A stretch of DNA of 64,000 nt from Cupriavidus agavae (GCF_004217045.1 NZ_SGXM01000005.1:124001-188000), one strand, 5' to 3'. Positions 20,354-28,502 are shown, counted from the stretch's first letter. Numbers and translations: made by a program. The notes: generated from the letters alone by a model not told the origin.

Positions 20354-21478
20354 ATGACTTTCACCGTCCGCCCCCGGCTGGCCGTCCCCCTCGTGGCGGC
20401 GGCCGCCGCCATCGCCGCCATCACCGTCATGTCGGGCTGTGCCAGCGGGCCGGGGCCAACGGCCGCCCCGGCTGCGCAGGCGCCCGCGCAATCGTGGCAG
20501 CGCGTGCACCTTGGCAGCGGTGCCGGCTACGACTTTCCCGTCTACGCGAACCACCGCCTCGATGGCGATCTGAGCCGGATCCGCGAGGTGGTGCTGGTGC
20601 AGCACGGCCTGCAGCGCAATGGCGACGACTATTACGCCGCTGGCGCGGAACTGCTGAAGGCCAGCGGGCGCAACGCGGCGGAGGTGCTGCTGATCGCGCC
20701 CAACTTCCCCGGTACGCCGGATGGCGCCAAGCACTTCGACAACATGCCGGTCTGGACCGTGCAGGGCTGGATCGGCGGCGAGGATGCCGTGTCGGGCCCC
20801 GGCAAGGGCACGAGCTCGCTGCAGGTGCTCGACGACCTGCTGGCGTTCGTGACCGACCCGAAACGCGTGCCACTGGTGCGCAAGGTCACGGTGGCCGGCC
20901 ACTCCGGCGGCGCGCAGATCGTGCATCGCTACGCGGTGCTCAACAACGTGGACGAGAAGGTGCGCGGCGCCGGCATCGCACTGCGCTACGTGGTGGCCAA
21001 CCCGTCCTCATACCTGTACTTCACGCCTGACCGTCCCGTGGCGCCCGATTACCGGCGGTTTGCCCCGTACAGCACGGCGGCCTGCGCGGATTACGACAAG
21101 TACCGCTACGGCATGCGCGACATGGTGGCCTACGCGAAGGGTGCCGACGGCATGACGCTGTACCGGCGCTACATGCAGCGGCAGGTGACGTATCTGGCCG
21201 GCACCGAGGACAACGATCCGAACCATCGCGTGCTCGACAAGGCGTGCGGCGCGCAAGCCGAAGGGCCGACCCGGCTGCAGCGGGCGCGCGGCTACTGGCG
21301 CTACGAACGGATGCTGGCCGGCGCCGCGCCAACGCCGGCGCACAAGACCTTCGAAGTGGTGGGCGTGGGGCATGACCAGGCGCGCATGTTCGGCTCGCAG
21401 TGCGGCGCGCAGGCGGTCTTCGACCTGGACCCGGCCGCCAACCGGAGCGGCGCGGCCTGCCAGGCGCCCCAGCCGTAG
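20354..21478 (+). CDS. secreted alpha/beta-hydrolase lipoprotein
   Basis: This 374-residue alpha/beta-hydrolase has a lipoprotein signal (lipobox VMSGC near residue 28) and a short Ala/Pro linker. The oxyanion region VVLVQHGLQRNGDDY lies near residues 80-95, the nucleophile elbow VAGHSGGAQ near 182, and a C-terminal His is probably the one in GVGHDQARMFGSQC near 340. Four Cys in the second half may form disulfides. Start ATG at 20354 follows AACGGAGAC. Its promoter carries operator B, so it should be co-regulated with the tannase-family esterase. The substrate is unknown; an ester is likely. Confidence 0.82.
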   Translation: MTFTVRPRLAVPLVAAAAAIAAITVMSGCASGPGPTAAPAAQAPAQSWQRVHLGSGAGYDFPVYANHRLDGDLSRIREVVLVQHGLQRNGDDYYAAGAELLKASGRNAAEVLLIAPNFPGTPDGAKHFDNMPVWTVQGWIGGEDAVSGPGKGTSSLQVLDDLLAFVTDPKRVPLVRKVTVAGHSGGAQIVHRYAVLNNVDEKVRGAGIALRYVVANPSSYLYFTPDRPVAPDYRRFAPYSTAACADYDKYRYGMRDMVAYAKGADGMTLYRRYMQRQVTYLAGTEDNDPNHRVLDKACGAQAEGPTRLQRARGYWRYERMLAGAAPTPAHKTFEVVGVGHDQARMFGSQCGAQAVFDLDPAANRSGAACQAPQP

Positions 21479-21581
21479 CGCCGTAGAGCGGTAGCCGGGA
21501 GCGGGTGGGTTTGTCCGGGCGGCGGGCGCGGGCCGCTGGTGCTAGCATGCGGCCAGCCTTCCGATCCGCGTTCTCCGCCTC

Positions 21582-22568
21582 ATGCCTGTGCTTTCCCGCC
21601 GGCGCGTGACCGCAGCGTTGCTGTCGCTGCCGCTCGCACGCCCCTGGCTTCCGAGTTTCGCCGCCGAACCGGTGCATCTGCTGGTCGGCTATGCCCCCGG
21701 CGGCGGCGCCGACCATATCGCGCGGATCGTCGCGGATGGCCTTACCGGGGACGGCGCGCCCACCATCGTCGATAACCGTCCCGGCGCCGCCGGGCAGATC
21801 GCGCTGCACGAGGCGGCCCGCGCCGGCGCCCAACGCGAAACGCTGCTGCTCGGCACGGTTGGGTCGGTCAGCATCGCGCCCCAGCTGCCTGGCGCACCGG
21901 ATGCGCTGGTGGCGTCGTTGCAGCCGCTGGCGATCGTCGCCAGTACGCCTCATGTGCTGCTGGTGGCCGGCGACGGCACGCCGGGGCGTGCCGACAGCGC
22001 CCGCGACGCACTGGCCCGGCTCCTTGCCGAAGCCCGCCGGCGCCCCGGCGACATCGCCTACGCCTCGCTCGGCATCCATTCCAGCGCCCACCTCGTGGCC
22101 GAGCAGATGTGCCGCGATGCCGGCATCACGATGGCGCACGTGCCGTATCCCGGCAGCGCCCGGGCACTGGTTGACCTGCAAGGCGGACACGTGGCGCTGC
22201 TGTTCAGCACGCTGCAGGCGGCGCTGCCGCTGATGCGCCAGGGGCGTGTCCACGCGCTGGCAGTCACCGGCCGCACCCGCAGCGCGCTGGCGCCCGCCGT
22301 GCCCACTTTCGCGGAGTCCGGCCTGACCGGCATGCGGCAGGATGCGTGGTACGGCGTACTGGCCGCGCCCACGGTGGTGCCGGCCCGCCGCGCCGTGCTG
22401 GAGGCGCGCCTCGCGCGTCTGCTGAAATCCCCGGCGCTCCGGCAACGGCTGGCACAGGACGGCGCCGAGCCGCTGGGCCTCACCGGCCCCGACGCCGTGG
22501 GCTACCTCACGCAACAGCGCGAGGTATGGCGCAGGACCATCGAGGGCGTAGCGGGGCGGTTGGGGTGA
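21582..22568 (+). CDS. Bug-family tripartite tricarboxylate transporter substrate-binding protein
   Basis: This is the second Bug receptor of the window (328 residues). An Arg-rich start and hydrophobic core give a signal peptide ending near PSFAAEP (about residue 28), then HLLVGYAPGGGADHIARIV and VDNRPGAAGQIAL, the family hallmarks. The later GTFAESGL-type motif appears as VPTFAESGLTGM. It follows the alpha/beta-hydrolase gene by about 100 bases and could import the acid released by the flanking esterases, but no shared promoter element was found at its own start. No TctAB genes are nearby. Confidence 0.9.
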   Translation: MPVLSRRRVTAALLSLPLARPWLPSFAAEPVHLLVGYAPGGGADHIARIVADGLTGDGAPTIVDNRPGAAGQIALHEAARAGAQRETLLLGTVGSVSIAPQLPGAPDALVASLQPLAIVASTPHVLLVAGDGTPGRADSARDALARLLAEARRRPGDIAYASLGIHSSAHLVAEQMCRDAGITMAHVPYPGSARALVDLQGGHVALLFSTLQAALPLMRQGRVHALAVTGRTRSALAPAVPTFAESGLTGMRQDAWYGVLAAPTVVPARRAVLEARLARLLKSPALRQRLAQDGAEPLGLTGPDAVGYLTQQREVWRRTIEGVAGRLG

Positions 22569-22934
22569 GGCAGGCGGCGGCGTGGCGAACGCACTTCCGG
22601 CACGAGTTCAGCGGGCTACCCCATCCTTGTTGAATGGAGCAAAAAAGAGACAACGTCGGGGAAGAAACTGAAATCAGATTTGTCTCAAAGAACGGACACA
22701 TTCCCACATCACGCCGCGCCGGCGCTGGCTCTCCCGATCTTTGCTTGCCGCCCATAGTGCACAACCGGGGTTTTCGAAGTGCGGCAGACCGCTCGGTCTG
22801 TTGTCTGGCCGGAAATGCATTGCTAGCATCCGTTCATCCCGCCCTTGGCAGTAAGCGTATTCCCCTGTGATCCTGGAAGCGCCGAGCCCCTGGGCGTTCC
22901 TGTTTCTGGAGTTGGTATTAGGTTGGGGGCGCGT
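22569..22934 (+). other. gene-free stretch before the NYN gene, lower G+C
   Basis: About 365 bases contain no credible gene. The base composition is visibly less G+C-rich than the flanks. One small inverted repeat, CAGACCG/CGGTCTG (22785-22800, 2-base loop), could be an operator or a weak hairpin. Confidence 0.5.
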
Positions 22935-23687
22935 ATGCCAACTGGCATCCTGATCGATGGTGCTTTTTTCATCAAGCGATATCGAGACATTTATCCGAGT
23001 CAGGCCTATGACGCCGCCCATGCAGCCAACTGCGCGTACAGATGGGCATTGGCCCATCTGGAAGAGCCGTGGGAGGGGGCAATCGTTTCGCGCGACCTCT
23101 ACCGGATTTTCTTCTACGATTGTCCGCCACTGGAGAAGAAGCTCCACAATCCGATTTCCAAGCGCGCCATTGCGTTCGGGGTCTCGGAGGAAGCAGTCTT
23201 CCGACGTGCCCTGCATGCAGAACTCCGGTGCAAGCGGAAAGTCGCCGTGCGACTGGGGCATTTGTCCAGTGATACGAGCTGGACTATTCAGCCAGCACGG
23301 ATACAGGAGTTGCTCAAGCGCAGGATTGGCGTTGATGACCTCAGAGAGAGCGACGTCCGCGTGGTGACGAGACAGAAAGGCGTGGATATGCGAATCGGGC
23401 TGGATGTCTCATCACTCGCGTTCAAACGGCAGGTGCGACAAATCGTGCTAATCGCCGGTGACGCAGATTTCATTCCGGCGGCCAAACTAGCCCGGCGAGA
23501 AGGGGTGGATTTTATCGTGGACACGATGTGGCAGGGCTTGCCCAAAGGTTTGGAAGAGCACGTCGACGGCGTACGTAGCACCTGTCCGGAACCGCCCCGC
23601 AAGAAGTGCGGTAGCGCCGGTGTTCACAGTTGGCTGTCGCCTGCAGCCTGGCCCTGGCCCATTTCCCCCACGTCGCTCACGCGGTAA
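22935..23687 (+). CDS. NYN-domain protein (predicted RNase)
   Basis: This 250-residue NYN/PIN-like protein keeps the acidic residues expected for a metal-dependent ribonuclease: Asp in GILIDGAFF near residue 9, Asp in KGVDMRIGLDV near 150 and Asp pair in LIAGDADFIPAAK near 175. The start at 22935 gives MPTGILIDGA, the usual NYN opening; longer frames upstream add nothing conserved. Codon use and base composition are less G+C-rich than neighbouring genes, suggesting transfer. The last 30 residues (Pro/Ser/Trp-rich) look unlike family members and may reflect a late frameshift. NYN proteins take part in RNA turnover and sometimes phage defence; the role here is unknown. Confidence 0.8.
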   Translation: MPTGILIDGAFFIKRYRDIYPSQAYDAAHAANCAYRWALAHLEEPWEGAIVSRDLYRIFFYDCPPLEKKLHNPISKRAIAFGVSEEAVFRRALHAELRCKRKVAVRLGHLSSDTSWTIQPARIQELLKRRIGVDDLRESDVRVVTRQKGVDMRIGLDVSSLAFKRQVRQIVLIAGDADFIPAAKLARREGVDFIVDTMWQGLPKGLEEHVDGVRSTCPEPPRKKCGSAGVHSWLSPAAWPWPISPTSLTR

Positions 23688-23707
23688 CTCGCCGTCCAAA
23701 ACCAAGA

Positions 23708-23737
23708 CGCCGGGCCTTCCTTTCGGAAGGCCCGGCG
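23708..23737. terminator. hairpin behind the NYN gene, possibly bidirectional
   Basis: A perfect 13-bp stem with a TTTC loop (arms 23708-23720 and 23725-23737). On the plus strand no U-run follows. On the minus strand TCTTGGTTTT follows, so it may also end the Gln-rich gene's transcript. Confidence 0.55.
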
Positions 23738-23832
23738 CGGGGCCTCGTTCAATGATCCTGCCTTGACCTCAGGCGGGGTGTGACAACCGTGGAGATGTCA
23801 CGTGGAGGCCCGGAAGGGAGCGGGATGCCCGA

Positions 23833-24099
23833 TTACTGCTGGCGATTCTTGTCCTGCTGGCCTTGTTGGCCTTGCTGGCCTTGTTGACCCTGCTGGCCTT
23901 GCTGCTTGCCCATATCCTGCTGGGGCTGGCCTGAGCGCTGGTCCTGGTTGCCCATCTGGCCGCCGCCCTGCTGGCCGCCTTGCTGGCCACCCTGTTCGCT
24001 GCCGCGTTGGCCGGATTGCTGTTGTTCCTGCTGCTTTTGGCCTTGTTGTCCCGACTGCTGTCCTTGCTGTCCCGACTGGCTACCTTGCTGCTGTCCCAT
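23833..24099 (-). CDS. Gln/Gly-rich low-complexity protein
   Basis: This 88-residue product begins MGQQQGSQSGQQ. Roughly half the residues are Gln and a quarter Gly, with no hydrophobic core and no Cys. The C-terminal third is a (GQQ)n run encoded by 9-bp tandem repeats. The ATG at 24099 has CCGGAGAC five to ten bases before it; a longer frame starting at 24186 is possible but has no ribosome site. Such a sequence would be fully disordered. It resembles stress-linked hydrophilic proteins only in composition. The function is unknown. Confidence 0.5.
   Translation of the reverse strand: MGQQQGSQSGQQGQQSGQQGQKQQEQQQSGQRGSEQGGQQGGQQGGGQMGNQDQRSGQPQQDMGKQQGQQGQQGQQGQQGQQDKNRQQ
23854..23907 (+). 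repeat. 9-bp tandem repeat (six units)
   Basis: Six in-phase units of the form YTGYTGGCC (with one GACC and one degenerate last unit) encode the (GQQ)n tract of the minus-strand Gln-rich protein. Unit number could vary by slippage without changing frame. Confidence 0.7.
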
Positions 24100-24514
24100 T
24101 GCTGTCTCCGGAAGTTCGCGGCGAAGGCTGCCGCACCCTTGATTCAGCAATCGGCGTGCCATCCGACAAAGTGGACCAGCTGCCATCTGTCGGACATACA
24201 GGTAACCGATGCGTTACCTGCCCGTACCCCGTTTTACAACCCATGCATGGTTTTCACACAACGCACGCGGCGGTGTCCGCGCACAGGCCCGGGTGCGCTA
24301 CGCCGCACTGGGCGCGATCCCTTCTGCGGCAAGGGTTGCGACGGCAACCGGCGGTTTCCGCAGCCGGACTGGAACGGGACTTGCGAAACAGTGGGGCAGG
24401 AGGTCAGTTGCGACATCCGGCCTGGCGCCTCATACAGTACTGCGGGCGGGCAACACGGGCACGGTGGCTGACCTTGATTCATTGCGATTCAAACGCTAAC
24501 AAGGAGATATCACC
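24100..24514 (+). other. divergent promoter region, Gln-rich gene / BON gene
   Basis: About 415 bases lie between two divergent small genes. They contain CAGGTAAC-N6-GTTACCTG (24199-24220) and a wider pair TCCGACA / TGTCGGA (24162-24168 and 24188-24194). Several open frames cross the area but none has a ribosome site or family likeness. Confidence 0.5.
24199..24220. promoter_or_regulatory. inverted repeat CAGGTAAC-N6-GTTACCTG
   Basis: Perfect 8-bp arms with a 6-base spacer, about 100 bases upstream of the Gln-rich start and 295 upstream of the BON start. The size and symmetry fit a dimeric repressor site; no regulator is adjacent. Confidence 0.45.
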
Positions 24515-24982
24515 ATGAGCAAGGCACCGACCATTCGTATCGCTTCGATCCTGCTGGCCACGGCTGCGACGATGGCTGCCGGCGGCGCACATGCGCTCGA
24601 TAACGGCGGCTTCATGAAGGTGGCCGACAACACCGGCAACACCACGATGCAGACGCCGGGTACTTCGCCGGCCACGCCGGGCCGTATCGACGGCGACCGC
24701 GAGAAGATGCCCGCCGCCACCACGGGCGCCAAGGTGGAAGCCAGCGCCGACAACGCCAAGCAGGCCGTGACCGACGGGGCGCTGACCACCAAGATCAAGT
24801 CGAAGCTGCTGGCGACGAAGGATCTGAAGTCGACGGGCATCCACGTCAAGACCAAGGATCGCGTCGTGAACCTGACCGGCTCGGTGCCGACCAAGGCCGA
24901 GCACGACCTGGCGCTGGACGCCGTGCGCTCGGTCGAGGGTGTGGACTCGGTGAAGGACAACCTGAAGGTTTCGTCGCGCTGA
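24515..24982 (+). CDS. periplasmic BON-domain protein
   Basis: This 155-residue protein has a signal peptide (MSKAPTIRIASILLATAATMAAGGAHA, cleavage near residue 27), a Thr/Pro-rich middle and one C-terminal BON domain at about residues 85-152. The BON hallmark is complete: LTTKIKSKLLATKDLKSTGI, the central Gly in VVNLTGSVPTKAEHDLA and the end VEGVDSVKDNLKV. BON proteins such as OsmY bind envelope or phospholipid surfaces and are commonly induced by osmotic stress. The start follows AAGGAG. A strong terminator lies 120 bases after the stop. Confidence 0.92.
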   Translation: MSKAPTIRIASILLATAATMAAGGAHALDNGGFMKVADNTGNTTMQTPGTSPATPGRIDGDREKMPAATTGAKVEASADNAKQAVTDGALTTKIKSKLLATKDLKSTGIHVKTKDRVVNLTGSVPTKAEHDLALDAVRSVEGVDSVKDNLKVSSR

Positions 24983-25015
24983 TCCGGCGGCAGGAACGCA
25001 GGACAGGAGGTGAAG

Positions 25016-25060
25016 ATGTGGGCGGGCGCCAGCCGGTGCCGTCCGCCGCGAGAAACGTGA
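25016..25060 (+). CDS. possible 14-codon peptide behind an ideal ribosome site
   Basis: AGGAGGTGA, a full complement of the 16S rRNA 3' end, lies two bases before ATG at 25016, and a 14-residue frame MWAGASRCRPPRET ends at 25060. It falls between the BON stop and the shared terminator, so it would be on the BON messenger. The spacing is short and the peptide may be accidental. Confidence 0.25.
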   Translation: MWAGASRCRPPRET

Positions 25061-25103
25061 AACCGGTTTGATGATGCGCTGCCGGCTTCGGCCGCCCTGC
25101 GCC

Positions 25104-25138
25104 GAGCCGCGGCCATCCCACGTGCCGCGGCTCTTTTT
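25104..25138 (+). terminator. Rho-independent terminator of the BON transcript
   Basis: Stem GAGCCGCGGC (25104-25113) pairs with GCCGCGGCTC (25124-25133) over a 10-base loop, followed by TTTTT. It lies between the convergent BON and ku genes. Confidence 0.8.
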
Positions 25139-25153
25139 CTGCCTGAAACGGGA

Positions 25154-26284
25154 TCAGGCCGCTTTTCTGGCAGGCGCGGGCTGGCTGGCTTTCTTTGCTA
25201 CCGCCTTCTTTGCTACCGCCTTCTTCGCTGCCGCCTTCCTGGCGGCGGGCTTCTTCGTGGCGCTTGTCTTCGCAGGGCTTTTCTTCGTGGTGGGCTTCTT
25301 CGCTGCGGACGCTTTTTTTGTAGCGTCCTTCTTCCCGGGAGCCTTCCCACCTGTTGCCTTGCCCGCTTTACCTGCCTTGCCCGCCTTGCCCGCCTTCGTG
25401 GGCGCCCGGCGCGCCGACTTCCTCGGCATGTCCCCGGTATCTTCCTCCGCCTCGTCGTCGGCGGCAGCGCGCCTCGGCTCCGCGCCCTTGCCACGCTTGC
25501 CGATGCTCTGCTTGAGCAGCGTCATCATGTCGATGACCTTGGCGCCGCGCGAAGGCGTGGCGGGTTCGTCGCTGGCCGGCGTCAGCAGGTGGGTCTTGCC
25601 CGCCTTGATCTTGGCATGGATCACCTTGAGCAGGTCTTCGCGATAGGTGTCGTGGAACTGTTCGGGCGCCCATTCCTCGGTCATGTCCTCGACGAGTTTG
25701 GTCGCCATTTCCACTTCGCGGGCGCTGGCCGCGTGCTTCTTGCCGCCCGGCAGGCTCAGGTCTTCCACGGGAAGCACTTCGTCGGCAAAGCGCATCGTGT
25801 TCAGCACGAGCGCCTTGCCCAGCGGCAGCAGCGCGGCCAGGTGCTGGCGATTGCGCAACACCACCAGCGCCACGGCGGCGCGGCCGGTCTTGCGCATCGT
25901 CTCGTGCAGCAGCGCGTAGCCACGCTCGCCGCGCTTGTCGGGCTCCAGGTAGTAGGGCGTCTCGAAGTAGTAGGGCGGAATCGATCCGGCGTCGACAAAC
26001 GAGACGATATCCACGGTCTGCGTCGCCTCGACGTTGGCCTGCCGGAAATCCTCGTCGCTGAGCACCACGTACTCGTCTTTTTCGTAGGCATAGCCCTTGA
26101 CGATGTGCGCGTTGTCGATGGTCTTGCCAGTGTGCTTGTTGATCCGCTGGTAGCCGATCGGCGCCATGTCGCGCTTGTCGAGCATGTCGAGATCGAGCGT
26201 ATTGGAGCGCGAGGCGGTTTTCAGCGAGACGGGAATGTTGACCAGACCGAAGCTGATCGCACCTTTCCAGATGGCGCGGGACAT
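25154..26284 (-). CDS. ku: Ku protein, non-homologous end joining
   Basis: Bacterial Ku is a homodimer that rings broken DNA ends and recruits LigD. Core residues 1-275 are typical: MSRAIWKGAISFGLVNIPVSL at the start, GYAYEKDEYVVLSDEDF near 65, PYYFETPYYLEPD near 103 and the LVEDMTEEWAPEQFHDTYREDL segment near 190. The protein is 376 residues, about 100 longer than minimal Ku. The extra C-terminal part is nearly pure Lys/Ala/Pro with repeated KKA and KAGKAGKAG units, like histone H1 tails, and probably binds DNA. ligD lies 2.7 kb upstream on the same strand with a histidine kinase between. Confidence 0.96.
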   Translation of the reverse strand: MSRAIWKGAISFGLVNIPVSLKTASRSNTLDLDMLDKRDMAPIGYQRINKHTGKTIDNAHIVKGYAYEKDEYVVLSDEDFRQANVEATQTVDIVSFVDAGSIPPYYFETPYYLEPDKRGERGYALLHETMRKTGRAAVALVVLRNRQHLAALLPLGKALVLNTMRFADEVLPVEDLSLPGGKKHAASAREVEMATKLVEDMTEEWAPEQFHDTYREDLLKVIHAKIKAGKTHLLTPASDEPATPSRGAKVIDMMTLLKQSIGKRGKGAEPRRAAADDEAEEDTGDMPRKSARRAPTKAGKAGKAGKAGKATGGKAPGKKDATKKASAAKKPTTKKSPAKTSATKKPAARKAAAKKAVAKKAVAKKASQPAPARKAA

Positions 26285-26297
26285 GGTGCGCTCCGGG

Positions 26298-26435
26298 TCA
26301 GGCGCGCTGCGGCGGGGGCGGCGGCAGGTCGCCCGGGGGCGGATCGTTGATTGGCTCCGGCGTCGTGTCGGGCGGCTCGGGCGGCGGGGTTTCGGGTTGC
26401 GGCGGAACGATCTCGGGTTCGGGTGTGATGTGCAT
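26298..26435 (-). CDS. 45-residue proline-rich peptide
   Basis: This short frame is MHITPEPEIVPPQPETPPPE followed by 25 more Pro/Asp/Gly-rich residues, ending PPPPQRA. AAGGAA lies 4 bases before the ATG. It is only 13 bases from the ku start and 51 from the kinase stop, so all three may share one transcript. More than 40% of residues are Pro, giving an extended, disordered chain. No family is known to me; small Pro-rich proteins of this kind are often left out of annotation. Confidence 0.55.
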   Translation of the reverse strand: MHITPEPEIVPPQPETPPPEPPDTTPEPINDPPPGDLPPPPPQRA

Positions 26436-26486
26436 GGGGTTCCTTGTGCGGGGCGTGGCCGGTCAGGCGTCGATTCAGGCGTCGAT

Positions 26487-28502
26487 TCAGGCGTCGAGTT
26501 CGTCCAGCAGGCGCGTCAGCGCGTTGAGGTCGGCCGGCTTGACCAGGTGCATGTCGAAGCCGGCATCGCGGGTGCGCCGGCGGTCGTCGGGCTGGCCGAA
26601 ACCGGTCAGCGCCACCAGCCGCGCATGCCGCAGTTCCGGAATCTCGCGCAGCCGTCGCGCGGTCTCGAAGCCATCCATGGTCGGCATGCCCAGGTCCAGC
26701 AGTACCACGTCGGGCCGCACGCTGGCCGCGCGGTCGATGGCGCTCTGGCCGTCGGGTGCGGTCACCACGGTGTGGCCCAGCGTCTCCAGCGTCATCGTCA
26801 TGGCTTCGAGCGCGTCGACGTTGTCGTCCACCAGCATGATCGTGTGCGCCGAGCCGGCTGCCGGGCGGGCCTTGCTGGTGGTCGGGTGCCAGTTCTGCCA
26901 CGGCTCCACCGGCAGCTCCACCGTGAACGTGCTGCCCTTGCCGGCACCGGGGCTTTCGGCGGTGATCCGGCCGCCATGCAGCGTCACCAGTTTCTGGACC
27001 AGTGTCAGGCCGATGCCGGCACCTTCGCGCGCCGCGAAGTTGTCGGGGTCGCCATCGCCGGCTGCGCTCAGGTCGGGGCGGTCGTCATGCTCGCCGGCCT
27101 GGGTAGCGGGAACGTCCTGCTCGCCACCCACGGCGGCGGCCAGCGGGTCGAACAGGTGGCGCTGCATGGCGGGCGAGAGCCCGTTGCCGTTGTCGCGCAC
27201 GCGCACGAACACGGTGCCTTGGGCGCCGAGCGTGGCTTCCACGGACAACTGGCCGCCTTCGGCGGTGTACTTGGCGGCGTTGTGCAGCAGGTTGGCGAAG
27301 ATCTGGGTCAGCCGGACCATGTCGCCGCGAATCGGCAGCGGCTGCTCGGGCAGCGACAGGCGCAGCATGTGGCGCCGTGCCTCCAGCAGCGGGCGGACCG
27401 TCTCCACGGCGGTGTTCAGCGCTCCGCGCAGTTCCACGAGGTCGCGCCGCAGCGTGATCTTGCCCTGGTTGAAGCGCGAGATATCGAGCAGTTCATCGAC
27501 CAGCCGCGTCAGGTGATGCAACTGCCGGCCGATGATGTCCCGCGCGCGGAACATGTCCTCGCGCGACGGCGAGAACTGCTGCAGCAGGTCTACCGCGCTG
27601 CGCATCGGCGCCAGCGGGTTGCGCAGTTCGTGGGCCAGCATGGCGAGGAATTCGTCCTTGCGGCGTTCCTCGTTGTGCAGCGCGCGCTCGGCGCGCTTGT
27701 GGCGCGTGACGTCCTGGCAGATGCCGGCCACCCGCAGGCAACGGCCATCGGCGCCGCGTACCGGGAAGGCGCGCATATGCACTTCGCGGATCTCGCCGTT
27801 GGGGCGTTCGAGCTGGAATTCGGTGTCTAGCCGTCCGTCGCGCAGCATGCTGCGCCATTCGGCCTGCATGCGGGGCTGGTCGTCCGGCGCCACCCATTGC
27901 AGCCACTGCGTGGCGTCCTGCTTCACGGCGTCGGCCGGGCGCCCCCACAGCGATTCGAACGACGGGCTGACGAACAGCAGCCGCTGCGTGGTGGGATCGA
28001 GAATCCAGACCACGTCGGCCATGGCTTCGGCCAACTGGCGGAACAGGTCCTCGTTCTCGTGCAGCGCCTGCGACGTGCGCTGGTAGGCGTCTTCCGCGCC
28101 GCGCATGCGCAGCAGCGCATTGATGTTGGAGACCAGTTCCTCGGGCTCCAGCGGCTCCACCAGCAGGCTGTCGGCGCCGCCATTGAGCGCCTGCACCCGC
28201 CGGTGCGAATCGGTGACGCCCGGGGCGGTCAGCAGCACCATGGTCCGGGCGGTGGCGGGGTCGCCCTTGATCAGCCGGCAGACGTCGAGCCCGTCGATGT
28301 CGGGCAACTGGCCGGAAAGCAGCACGAGATCGGGCGCGTGCTGGCGCACCAGTGCCAGGGCTGACTGGCCGTTGGACGCTTCGAGCACCGAGAACTCGGC
28401 CCGGTTCAGGATGCGGCTCTTGACGTAGCGCGGGCCCTCGCGTCCCTCGACATTGAGGATCAGCGGGCGGCGCGTCGGATGGGCTTGCGGCGTGGCGTTC
28501 AT
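26487..28502 (-). CDS. hybrid sensor histidine kinase, REC-PAS-HisKA-HATPase-REC
   Basis: The 671-residue soluble kinase has no membrane segment. Order: N-terminal receiver (about 15-130), PAS/PAC (about 160-275), HisKA with phospho-His in MLAHELRNPLAP near 295, HATPase (N-box IFANLLHNAAKYT near 410, G1 RDNGNGL, G2 GAGIGLTLV) and a C-terminal receiver with LVDDN near 560 and phospho-Asp in VVLLDLGMPTMDG near 605. The first receiver lacks its phospho-Asp (LVLLSGQLPD) and its acidic pocket (NVEGREG). About 40 extra polar residues sit in the ATP lid between FDPLAAA and the G2 box. The start ATG at 28502 is preferred over 28523. It lies between ligD and ku. Confidence 0.92.
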   Translation of the reverse strand: MNATPQAHPTRRPLILNVEGREGPRYVKSRILNRAEFSVLEASNGQSALALVRQHAPDLVLLSGQLPDIDGLDVCRLIKGDPATARTMVLLTAPGVTDSHRRVQALNGGADSLLVEPLEPEELVSNINALLRMRGAEDAYQRTSQALHENEDLFRQLAEAMADVVWILDPTTQRLLFVSPSFESLWGRPADAVKQDATQWLQWVAPDDQPRMQAEWRSMLRDGRLDTEFQLERPNGEIREVHMRAFPVRGADGRCLRVAGICQDVTRHKRAERALHNEERRKDEFLAMLAHELRNPLAPMRSAVDLLQQFSPSREDMFRARDIIGRQLHHLTRLVDELLDISRFNQGKITLRRDLVELRGALNTAVETVRPLLEARRHMLRLSLPEQPLPIRGDMVRLTQIFANLLHNAAKYTAEGGQLSVEATLGAQGTVFVRVRDNGNGLSPAMQRHLFDPLAAAVGGEQDVPATQAGEHDDRPDLSAAGDGDPDNFAAREGAGIGLTLVQKLVTLHGGRITAESPGAGKGSTFTVELPVEPWQNWHPTTSKARPAAGSAHTIMLVDDNVDALEAMTMTLETLGHTVVTAPDGQSAIDRAASVRPDVVLLDLGMPTMDGFETARRLREIPELRHARLVALTGFGQPDDRRRTRDAGFDMHLVKPADLNALTRLLDELDA

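Noticed and set aside
22845..22934. Longer N-terminus for the NYN protein
   Set aside because: The extra 30 residues are not conserved in style; ATG 22935 gives the standard NYN opening.
23854..23907. CRISPR-like repetition
   Set aside because: The repeats are 9 bp, contiguous and in phase with a coding tract; there are no spacers.
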